From assembly GCA_965216605.1 (NCBI GenBank), contig CBDCGG010000002.1:1-64000 (forward strand): a DNA stretch of 64,000 nt, given 5' to 3'. Origin of the DNA: JABAAW01 sp965216605 (GTDB lineage: Bacteria > Pseudomonadota > Alphaproteobacteria > JABAAW01). A program made the translations under genes and the position numbers. Positions 42,752 through 49,460 of this stretch are shown piece by piece. Positions within the stretch are counted from its first letter, which is position 1. The number at the start of each line of letters is the position of its first letter. The notes under the pieces were generated by a model. It searched no databases, was not told the DNA's origin, and saw only the letters and a list, made by a program, of their open reading frames with translations.

Positions 42752-43558
42752 CTAGGCTTTGCTGGCAAGACTTTCAGCAGCGAGGTCTTCGCCAACAAGA
42801 CTTTCAGTAGCAAAGGTTTTGTCAGCAAGACTTTTGCCAGCAAGGCTTTCGTCAGTAAGACTTTCGTCAGTAATACTTTCGTCAGCAAGCTTGTCGGCAG
42901 CAATCTTGTCGGCAGTAAGTTTGTCTGCCGCGAGATTTTTAGCCGCCTTGGCTTTTTCTTTACGCGCCTCCTGTAGTCGAGCGCGATTTTTGGCTTGCTC
43001 TGCCTTCTCTACGGCTTGTTGCAACTGGCTGTAGGTGCAGAGTCCCACATCGGCAGGGTTGCGAGGTTGCAAGTTGCGCATGTTCCAATGCGACCGCTTA
43101 CGGATGGTGTTAATCATCGTCTTCGTTGTGCCGATGAGCTTGATGATCTGCGCATCGAGCAGATCGGGATAGCTTTTCAGACACCACAAGATAGCGTCGG
43201 GCTTAGCGACGCGCTTGACGAGCGGCGTATAACGCGGTCCTCGCGTTTGCTTCGGTGGCACGGGCAAGGCGGTCTCTAATAGTTGCAGTCGCGCGCTGGG
43301 ATCTGCGATGCATCGATCGAGCTCTTCCTGCGTGATCTGCCGATTGCGCATCGGATCGACACCTGTGATACCTGCGACGGTTTCTCCGTCGGCAATCGAC
43401 TGCACCTCTAATGGATGCAAGGCACAAAACTCGGCGATTTGGGCGAAGGTGAGCGCCGTGTTGTCGATCAGCCACACCGCCGTTGCCTTAGGCATCAACG
43501 GAGTCGTCTTGACGACAGAGGTCGTAGAGGTGGGAGTAGAGGATTTCTGTATTGCCAT
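42752..43558 (-). CDS. trcR: TrcR-like cell cycle transcriptional regulator (DUF1013)
   Basis: DUF1013 protein: MPKATAVWLIDNTALTFAQIAEFC, HPLEVQSIADGE, PRYTPLVKRVAKPDAILW and the HTH-like IKLIGTTKTMINTIRKRSHWN are recognisable. In alphaproteobacteria this family is annotated as a cell-cycle regulator that works with CtrA and GcrA control. 268 residues; the last 60 are pentad repeats (DESLT, DESLA and similar) from a 15-bp array and are not part of the family. Start 43558 gives MAIQKS. Confidence 0.85.
   Translation of the reverse strand: MAIQKSSTPTSTTSVVKTTPLMPKATAVWLIDNTALTFAQIAEFCALHPLEVQSIADGETVAGITGVDPMRNRQITQEELDRCIADPSARLQLLETALPVPPKQTRGPRYTPLVKRVAKPDAILWCLKSYPDLLDAQIIKLIGTTKTMINTIRKRSHWNMRNLQPRNPADVGLCTYSQLQQAVEKAEQAKNRARLQEARKEKAKAAKNLAADKLTADKIAADKLADESITDESLTDESLAGKSLADKTFATESLVGEDLAAESLASKA
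42761..42940. repeat. 15-bp tandem array, about 12 degenerate copies
   Basis: A period of 15 bp (GTCAGTAAGACTTTC and variants) runs for about 180 bp across the 3' end of trcR. In the trcR frame it gives a Leu-centred pentad repeat; in the next frame it gives LLTKV-type repeats, which explain the false upstream extension of the HAD gene. It ends just before the trcR stop. Confidence 0.9.
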
Positions 43559-43720
43559 CGTTAGATCAAGGGAAGGGGGGAGGAGCGGGGGAAGGAGCGG
43601 GTGAGGCTTGTATCGGGGGAGCGAGGAGTGGATGATAAAACACACAAACGACGAATCTTATACTAGAGTAGCACAAATCATTTCTGTATCCATAGACAAA
43701 AATCACTAACGGAGAAAATC

Positions 43721-44332
43721 ATGAGTCCTTCATCTTCGTCTGCTTCCCGCGACAGTTTTATCGAATCGGAACGCCTTGCTGTATTCATCGATGGCGCGAA
43801 CCTCTACGCCTCTGTGCGCACGCTGGGTTTCGAGATCGACTACGGCAAGTTGCTCACCTTCTTCCGCGCTCGCGGTCGATTGATCCGCGCCTACTACTAC
43901 ACCGCCATCTTCGAGGAGAACACGGATGAGAAATTCTCGCCGTTGCGTCCCTTAGTCGATTGGCTTGATTACAACGGCTACAGCGTCGTCACGAAGCCTG
44001 CTAAGGAATACACCGATGCGAACGGGAGGCGCAAACTGAAAGGGAACATGGACATGGAACTTGCCATCGACATGATGCGGATTGCTCCTTCGGTCGATCA
44101 TATCGTCTTGCTTTCGGGCGATGGCGATTTCCGTCGGCTTGTTCAGGTTGTCCAACAGCAGGGAGTGCGCGTCAGTCTGATCAGCACGCTGAAAACCTCG
44201 CCGCCGATGGTATCCGACGGGCTACGGCGACAGGTAGACGAGTACTACGACTTGGAAGAGTTGCGCGATGAGATCACGCGCGGACCTCACGAGCAGGGCG
44301 GCGTAGGACGCAGCGGACACTATCACCCTTAG
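43721..44332 (+). CDS. NYN domain (LabA/DUF88-type) protein, putative RNase
   Basis: 203 residues of the PIN-like NYN fold. Acidic residues expected at the metal site are visible in AVFIDGANLYAS (Asp24), GNMDMELAIDMM, and VLLSGDGDFRRLV. The family members tested act as RNases in RNA processing or clock output; no specific target can be told. GGAG lies nine bases before ATG 43721. Divergent from trcR; the gap (43559-43720) is purine-rich at its left end, with no clear element. Confidence 0.85.
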   Translation: MSPSSSSASRDSFIESERLAVFIDGANLYASVRTLGFEIDYGKLLTFFRARGRLIRAYYYTAIFEENTDEKFSPLRPLVDWLDYNGYSVVTKPAKEYTDANGRRKLKGNMDMELAIDMMRIAPSVDHIVLLSGDGDFRRLVQVVQQQGVRVSLISTLKTSPPMVSDGLRRQVDEYYDLEELRDEITRGPHEQGGVGRSGHYHP

Positions 44333-44391
44333 CAGCGCAAGCGATTTTTCGAAGTAATTTTTCGAAGCAATTTTTCTTTTGGAGCTGTGCG

Positions 44392-45027
44392 TTGGAAGAG
44401 CCTTCGCGCGATTGCGATTTCTGTCCGCGTCTGAAAGCCTTTCGGCTTGCCAACCGCCGTCGCAATCCTTGCTGGCATAACGCGCCTGTTCCTTCTTTTG
44501 GGGCTAAGCGCGCTGCGCTTGCTGTTATCGGTTTAGCGCCGGGATTGGGGGGAGCAAACCGAACGGGCAGACCTTTTACGGGCGATGCGGCGGGCGACTT
44601 GCTCTATGCCACCTTGCTGAAGCTCGACCTTGCGCGAGGGGATTACTTACGCGAGGCGGATGATGGGTTGGCTCTTGTTGGCTGTCGGATTGTCAATGTG
44701 TTGCGTTGTGTTCCTCCTGATAACAGGCCTTTGGCTGAGGAGATTGTTGCTTGTCGTCCTTTTTTTCATGCGGAGTTGCGGGGATTACGAGCGCGGGTTT
44801 TTCTTGCGTTGGGGGGTGTTGCGCATCGGGCTTTGTTGGATTTTTTTGGGTTGAGACCTTACTGCGCTTTTCCTTTTCGGCATGGTGGCGAGTATCGGGT
44901 GGGGGGGAGGACTATCGTTGATTCGTATCATTGTTCGCGTAGGAACACTTCGCGGGGAATTTTGTCGGCGGCTATGTTTGAGGGGGTTGTGGAGCGGGCG
45001 AGGGAAATTGCGAGGGAGCAAGCTTGA
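44392..45027 (+). CDS. uracil-DNA glycosylase, family 5-like (iron-sulfur)
   Basis: Removes uracil or hypoxanthine from DNA in the UDGb manner. The N-terminal CDFC (Cys8, Cys11) and NPCWH (Cys27) fit a 4Fe-4S cluster. GLAPGLGGANRTGRPFTGD is the family's glycine loop, NVLRCVPPDNRP follows, and SYHCSRRNTSRG is the C-terminal motif with the usual HPS altered to HCS. About 211 residues from TTG 44392; no ATG fits. The gene's composition changes midway to G/T-rich. A deaminated-base repair enzyme next to a site of strand-biased C loss is suggestive. Confidence 0.85.
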   Translation: MEEPSRDCDFCPRLKAFRLANRRRNPCWHNAPVPSFGAKRAALAVIGLAPGLGGANRTGRPFTGDAAGDLLYATLLKLDLARGDYLREADDGLALVGCRIVNVLRCVPPDNRPLAEEIVACRPFFHAELRGLRARVFLALGGVAHRALLDFFGLRPYCAFPFRHGGEYRVGGRTIVDSYHCSRRNTSRGILSAAMFEGVVERAREIAREQA

Positions 45028-45215
45028 GGGTTTGGCTTGGGGGTTTGGCTTGGGGGTTTGGCTTGGGGATTGTGCTTTTTAACGGCACGCTGTTTTATGG
45101 GACGCACACGGCTTGCCGTGTGCGTCCATGATATGTTGGCGCCTTCTACGCATTTCGCGCGTAGCGCGAGATGCGTAGCCTCTTATTCAAAAGCGCGTGT
45201 TAGTTTTTGCATCCG
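45028..45215. repeat. intergenic tandem repeat and palindromic element
   Basis: Directly after the glycosylase gene, about three copies of a 14-bp unit (GGGGTTTGGCTTGG) run to 45070. A hairpin ACGCACACGGC / GCCGTGTGCGT follows (45103-45125). Then CCTTCTACGCA (45142-45152) and TGCGTAGCCTCTTATT (45172-45187) enclose a GCGCG-rich palindrome, and a TTTTTGCATCCG box (45204-45215) closes it. The parts recur, inverted, at 53499-53650. No gene is seen. Confidence 0.75.
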
Positions 45216-45266
45216 TTTCACAAAAATTCTCACTCCACCCCCCTCAAGCGTGTTATTAAAAGCATC

Positions 45267-46037
45267 ATGGATACAGCCTCCCCCCTCCCCATCCCCTGCC
45301 TCACCGACAACTTCGTCTGGGTCTTCGAACACGCACCAAAAAAAGCCTTCGTCATCGACCCCGGCGAATGCACACCCATAGAAAAACATCTGACGCAACA
45401 AGGCACGAAGCTCACACATATTCTAATCACCCACTACCACTTCGACCATATCGCAGGCGCAGCGGAGCTGAGCGAAAAAACCGGCGCAGAAATTTGGGCG
45501 CCGCCCGATGCCATACAACCCCTCCACAAAACCCTGAAAGGAGGAACAACAGAAGAGGTCGGTAACTTCTCGATGCAAGTGATCGATACGCCCGGTCATG
45601 CGCTGCAGCATGTCTCGCTGTATTTTCCCCAGCTGGAAGCGTTATTTTGCGGCGATATTCTCTTCGCACTAGGATGCGGACGCTTGTTCGACGGCACTGC
45701 CGAAGAGATGTGGCAGTCCCTGACAAAACTACGCGAGCTCCCCCCCGAAACACTTGTCTGCTGCGGACACGATTACACAGCAGGCAACTTGCGCTTTCTG
45801 CGCTCGTTGAAAGGTATCAGCGAGGAGGGCGAGCGCGTCATCGCCGCGTTAGAATCTACGCGCGCAGCTGCGCCAGATAATCCCGCAGCAGGCTTGCCGA
45901 CTCGCCTGAAGTCTGAGCTGTGCGCCAATCCCTTCCTGCTCGCCAACGACGAAACCTTTCTTCGCGCAAACAACATTACTCAACCCGCAGGGGTAGAGGC
46001 TTTTGCAGAACTGCGCAAGCGTAAGGATCGATTCTAG
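45267..46037 (+). CDS. gloB: hydroxyacylglutathione hydrolase (glyoxalase II)
   Basis: Hydrolyses S-lactoylglutathione in methylglyoxal detoxification. Metallo-beta-lactamase fold with THYHFDH (His56, His58, Asp60, His61), DTPGHALQHVSLY and FCGDILFALGCGRLFDGT; CCGHDYT supplies another ligand. The C-terminal substrate domain begins around residue 165. 256 residues from ATG 45267. The 5' part is C-rich on the coding strand, opposite to the gene to its left. GloB near a glutathione S-transferase and a GFA protein suggests a small glutathione-linked group. Confidence 0.93.
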   Translation: MDTASPLPIPCLTDNFVWVFEHAPKKAFVIDPGECTPIEKHLTQQGTKLTHILITHYHFDHIAGAAELSEKTGAEIWAPPDAIQPLHKTLKGGTTEEVGNFSMQVIDTPGHALQHVSLYFPQLEALFCGDILFALGCGRLFDGTAEEMWQSLTKLRELPPETLVCCGHDYTAGNLRFLRSLKGISEEGERVIAALESTRAAAPDNPAAGLPTRLKSELCANPFLLANDETFLRANNITQPAGVEAFAELRKRKDRF

Positions 46038-46050
46038 TGTCTCGGTTTTT

Positions 46051-47238
46051 GTGTTAGAAAACCGCACCATCTTTACCGGTGACAATCTCGATATTATGCG
46101 TGGTATGGAGAGTGAATCCGTAGACTTGATCTATTTCGACCCTCCATTCAACTCTAACCACAACTACGCAGCCCCTATCGGCAGCCAAGCGGCGGGAGCG
46201 GCTTTCAAAGACAGCTGGACTTGGAACGATATCGACAAAACTTGGCAAGGCTTGATTGGCGAATCTTATCCTGCCCTCCATAACCTTATCGAAACCGCAG
46301 GATTGCTTCAGGGCAAAAGCAACAAAGCTTACCTTGTCTATATGTCTGTAAGAATCATGGAGATGCATCGCTTGTTAAAGTCGACGGGGTCGATTTATCT
46401 TCATTGCGACCCGACCATGAGTCACAGCTTGAAGTTGACACTAGACGCTGTTTTCGGAGCAGGTAGCTTTATCAACGAGATATCCTGGGTCTACAAAAGC
46501 GGAGGAGCTTCTAAAAGATGGTTTGCCAAAAAGCATGACGTTATTTTTTTCTATACGAAGACAAAACACTATACTTTCAACGCTCAAAAAGAAAAATCCT
46601 ATATGGGACTTGACTACAACACGGGTAACAAAAATATCACGCTCTACGACGACAAAGACGGATTGGGAAAATACACCCTAGTGAACGCCAAGGACTGGTG
46701 GCATATTGGCATGCTGGCTACCTCCGCCAAGGAGCGCACAGGTTATCCTACACAAAAACCTTTGGAGATATTGCGTCGTGTCATCAAAGCCTCAAGCCTT
46801 GAAGGTGATACAGTTTTGGATCCTTTTTGTGGCTGCGCAACAACTTGTCTGGCTGCCGAAGAGCTCAAAAGACAATGGATCGGAATTGACATATCGCCTC
46901 TTGCGGCTGATCTTATTATTAAACGATTGGAAAACGAGTTAGGACTCTTTGGACTTGGCATTCACCATCGAAAAGATATTCCTCCGCCCGTTGAAAAACG
47001 ATCGAAGAATATACGCCATATTCTCTACCATGAACAAAACGGTCGATGCGCAGGTTGCAAAGATTCTCGACCTATTCAGAAACTGGAGGTAGACCATATA
47101 ATTCCCAAGTCTCAGCAAGGTATCGATTCCGACAGCAATCTTCAGCTACTATGCAGCTGGTGCAATCGCACAAAAGGTAGCAGAGATATGCCATACTTGA
47201 CAAAACGACTGCTTGAAGAAGGATTGATGAATGACTGA
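46051..47238 (+). CDS. DNA methyltransferase fused to an HNH nuclease domain
   Basis: Amino-methyltransferase (adenine-N6 or cytosine-N4) of the beta arrangement: catalytic DPPF at residues 30-33, target-recognition region in the middle, and SAM-binding DPFCGCATT near residue 257. The C-terminal 70 residues form an HNH module: CAGCK, LEVDHIIPKS (Asp-His at about 348-349), NLQLLCSWCNRTKG. About 395 residues from GTG 46051; a TTG at 46003 is possible. By eye it is much more A+T-rich than its neighbours, which suggests acquisition. Recognition site and partner are unknown; no separate restriction gene is adjacent. Confidence 0.88.
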   Translation: MLENRTIFTGDNLDIMRGMESESVDLIYFDPPFNSNHNYAAPIGSQAAGAAFKDSWTWNDIDKTWQGLIGESYPALHNLIETAGLLQGKSNKAYLVYMSVRIMEMHRLLKSTGSIYLHCDPTMSHSLKLTLDAVFGAGSFINEISWVYKSGGASKRWFAKKHDVIFFYTKTKHYTFNAQKEKSYMGLDYNTGNKNITLYDDKDGLGKYTLVNAKDWWHIGMLATSAKERTGYPTQKPLEILRRVIKASSLEGDTVLDPFCGCATTCLAAEELKRQWIGIDISPLAADLIIKRLENELGLFGLGIHHRKDIPPPVEKRSKNIRHILYHEQNGRCAGCKDSRPIQKLEVDHIIPKSQQGIDSDSNLQLLCSWCNRTKGSRDMPYLTKRLLEEGLMND

Positions 47239-47773
47239 CAAAGCAAACGAATCTGAAACAAACGAGGCTAGTTGCGAGCGAACAGGCGGCTGCTTGTGCG
47301 GCGGCGTGCGTTTCACCATCGAGGCAAACACGCCACACGAGACAATCATGCGCCCGCTCATCGCCTGCCACTGCGAGCAATGTCGCAAGACGAGCGGTAC
47401 ATTTGTCGTCTCCAGCAAGGTCAAGACGAAACACCTCACCTTTCAAACGCAAGCGACGCTCGTCTGGTATGACTCTTCTAAGGGGGCAGAGCGCGGATTT
47501 TGCTCGCGCTGCGGCTCAAGCCTCTTCTACCGCCGCAAGCAACAAAAAGACGAATCCAAAGAAGAGGCATGGAGCGTCATGCTCGGCACACTCGATCAAG
47601 CCAACGACCTTCCCTTCGCAGGACACATCTTCGCACAAGGAGCGCACCCCATGCTCGCTCGCCTTTCTACAACGCCGCAGTGCGAGCAATGGGGAGAACA
47701 ACCCCTCATCGACGCGCTAAACGAGCAAGGCTGGTACGACACAAAAAGTCTTACAACGCATCCATCTTCTTAA
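47231..47773 (+). CDS. GFA domain zinc protein
   Basis: 180 residues of the glutathione-dependent formaldehyde-activating (GFA/CENP-V) fold. Zinc-binding cysteines are in GGCLCGGVRF, CHCEQCRKTSG and FCSRCGSSL. The natural substrate of most members is unknown. Eight-base overlap with the methyltransferase gene. Composition is closer to the chromosome average than that of the methyltransferase. An insertion of charged residues (KQQKDESKEE) follows the last Cys pair. Confidence 0.88.
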   Translation: MTDKANESETNEASCERTGGCLCGGVRFTIEANTPHETIMRPLIACHCEQCRKTSGTFVVSSKVKTKHLTFQTQATLVWYDSSKGAERGFCSRCGSSLFYRRKQQKDESKEEAWSVMLGTLDQANDLPFAGHIFAQGAHPMLARLSTTPQCEQWGEQPLIDALNEQGWYDTKSLTTHPSS

Positions 47774-47796
47774 CAACAAACTTACAGGAACTCCCC

Positions 47797-48414
47797 ATGA
47801 TGAAACTCGCCTATTCCCCGACCTCTCCGTTCGTGCGCAAAGCGACGGCTTCGCTTATTGAGCTGGGACTCGCCGATCGCGTCGAGCGCGCTGCAAAAGA
47901 TATTCGCGCAGGGGCGGATGCCGACTATCGCGCGATCAACCCCTTAGGCAGGATTCCTGCGCTGATATTAGAGGACGGTAGCGTCCTGTTCGATTCGCCC
48001 GTCATCTGCGCTTACTTGCAAACCCTAGCAGGCGCAGATAAACAAGGCGTCCTGTTGCCTGAAGAACAACCGCGTGCGCAACAGGCGCACTTGTGGCAGG
48101 CGGCAGCCGACGGCATCTTGGATGCCTGCGTGTTGCGTTTTCAGGAGACCTTGCGTGCTGAGGGAGAACGCTCGCCTGCGTGGATCGTCCGACAGGAAGC
48201 GTGCGTCCAAGCCACTTGCGCGTGGTTCGAACGACAGCCCTTCCAAGAACACGGCTTCTCGTTGGGAACGCTGACGCTCGCCATCGCGCTCGAGTACATC
48301 CCTCTGCGCTACCCCGCATACGACTGGCGCGCGTTGCATCCCAAGCTTGCGGCGTGGCAGCAGGTCTTCTCGCAACGCCCCTGCTTGCAGGAGACGCAGC
48401 CGCCCACCTCCTGA
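47797..48414 (+). CDS. glutathione S-transferase family protein
   Basis: 205 residues. Thioredoxin-like N-terminal domain with SPTSPFVRKATASLIELGL (the first Ser is the likely catalytic residue), NPLGRIPAL with the cis-proline, and DSPVICAYL that binds the gamma-glutamyl group; then an all-helical C-terminal domain. AGGA precedes ATG 47797. Together with gloB and the GFA gene it suggests thiol-dependent detoxification; the actual substrate is not evident. Confidence 0.88.
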   Translation: MMKLAYSPTSPFVRKATASLIELGLADRVERAAKDIRAGADADYRAINPLGRIPALILEDGSVLFDSPVICAYLQTLAGADKQGVLLPEEQPRAQQAHLWQAAADGILDACVLRFQETLRAEGERSPAWIVRQEACVQATCAWFERQPFQEHGFSLGTLTLAIALEYIPLRYPAYDWRALHPKLAAWQQVFSQRPCLQETQPPTS

Positions 48415-48432
48415 TCGCACATCGATTGCGCC

Positions 48433-49083
48433 GTGAGCGTTTTCCCTGCGACGCTGCCTCTTTTTCCTGTATCGGGAGCGTTGTTGTTGCCGCAAGCTCG
48501 ACTGCCGTTGGTAGCGTTCGAGCCGCGTTATGTCGCCCTTGTTGAGGATGCGCTCAGCGGCAACAGGCTTATCGGCATGATTCAACCGAACCCCAAAGAA
48601 GGGGAGGAGGAGAAAGAAAAAATGGAGGAGGAGGAGAGCGAGCTCTACCATATCGGATGCGTCGGGCGAATCGTGCGATTCGAGGAGTTGGAAGACAGGC
48701 GGCGTTTTATCGTTCTCAAGGGGGTGCGGCGATTCCGACGCTTGCGCGAGCAGGCGATGGCGGAGGGCGGCTATCGGCGTTTTACGGTGAGTAGCGAGGA
48801 GTTTGCCTTGGACGAGGAGGCTCCTGCTGTGGATGTTTCTTTACCGCGCGAGCGTCTGCAGCGTGTCTTGGAGCAGGCTTCGGTATTACCTGAGGACTTT
48901 GACATGGCGGCGTTGCTGGCTTGTGGTGATGAGGAAGTTGTTAATCTTCTCTGCGTTCTTTGTCCTTTTACGCCGAGCGAGAAGCAGGCGTTATTGGAGC
49001 AGCCGAATGCTTTGGCGCGCAGTCGAACTTTGTTGACGCTGTTGGATATGCAGGCGGCGACGGCGTCTTCGACGCGGCACTAG
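48433..49083 (+). CDS. LON substrate-binding domain protein
   Basis: 216 residues with the N-terminal domain of Lon protease but no ATPase or protease: LPLFPVSGALLLPQARLPLVAFEPRYVALVEDAL, shown here as two pieces of the conserved first strand region, then IGCVGRIVRFEELEDRRRFIVLKGVRRF. Stand-alone members are common in alphaproteobacteria and of unknown role. An acidic Glu/Lys run (about residues 56-68) is inserted. GTG 48433 is the likely start. The 3' end is G/T-rich. Confidence 0.85.
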   Translation: MSVFPATLPLFPVSGALLLPQARLPLVAFEPRYVALVEDALSGNRLIGMIQPNPKEGEEEKEKMEEEESELYHIGCVGRIVRFEELEDRRRFIVLKGVRRFRRLREQAMAEGGYRRFTVSSEEFALDEEAPAVDVSLPRERLQRVLEQASVLPEDFDMAALLACGDEEVVNLLCVLCPFTPSEKQALLEQPNALARSRTLLTLLDMQAATASSTRH

Positions 49084-49135
49084 CCTCTTGTTACCAAAGC
49101 GCGCTTGCGCGCGTAGCACTGCGTGCTTTTTGCGG

Positions 49136-49300
49136 GGGAACTTCGTCTGCTCTAAGCTACGCTCGCTCGCTTTGCTCGCTCCGCCACTCGCCTCTCGCCT
49201 CGCTTTTTACGAGGCGAGCAAGACGGCTCGTGCCCCATGCGCAAAACTCACTTCGCCCAAAAATAATTTTAAGGCTCGCTCGTCTTGCGTATGTTACCTA
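49136..49300 (-). repeat. dispersed 160-bp repeat, copy 2 (inverted)
   Basis: Near-identical reverse complement of 12060-12219, with a few substitutions and a short duplicated CTCGCCT that lengthens the hairpin region. The left side (49081-49130) has fragments of the AATAAGAGGCTACGC box (TAGCCTCTTG) and a GCGCGC palindrome. No gene is seen between 49084 and 49363. Confidence 0.88.
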
Positions 49301-49318
49301 AATTGCTCATAATTCCGT

Positions 49319-49347
49319 TTGCCTTTACTCCCAACAAGCACTAGCAT
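49319..49347 (+). promoter_or_regulatory. candidate promoter of the tRNA-Asp gene
   Basis: TTGCCT (49319-49324), 17 bp, TAGCAT (49342-49347), followed 16 bp later by the tRNA 5' end. The -10 hexamer is a weak match, so this is tentative. Confidence 0.4.
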
Positions 49348-49363
49348 CGGAAAGTGGTTTTTC

Positions 49364-49437
<74 letters not shown>

Positions 49438-49460
49438 CACCCCTATTGCCCCTCCCCCTT

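Noticed and set aside
42727..42903. Hydrophobic LLTKV-repeat leader on the HAD phosphatase
   Set aside because: It is the 15-bp trcR array read in the wrong frame; the HAD family starts close to the AFDLDNTLY motif.
42761..42940. Possible CRISPR array or true pentapeptide-repeat domain
   Set aside because: Units are 15 bp with no spacers, so not CRISPR. The pentads lack the A(D/N)LXX pattern, so it is not a genuine pentapeptide-repeat fold either.
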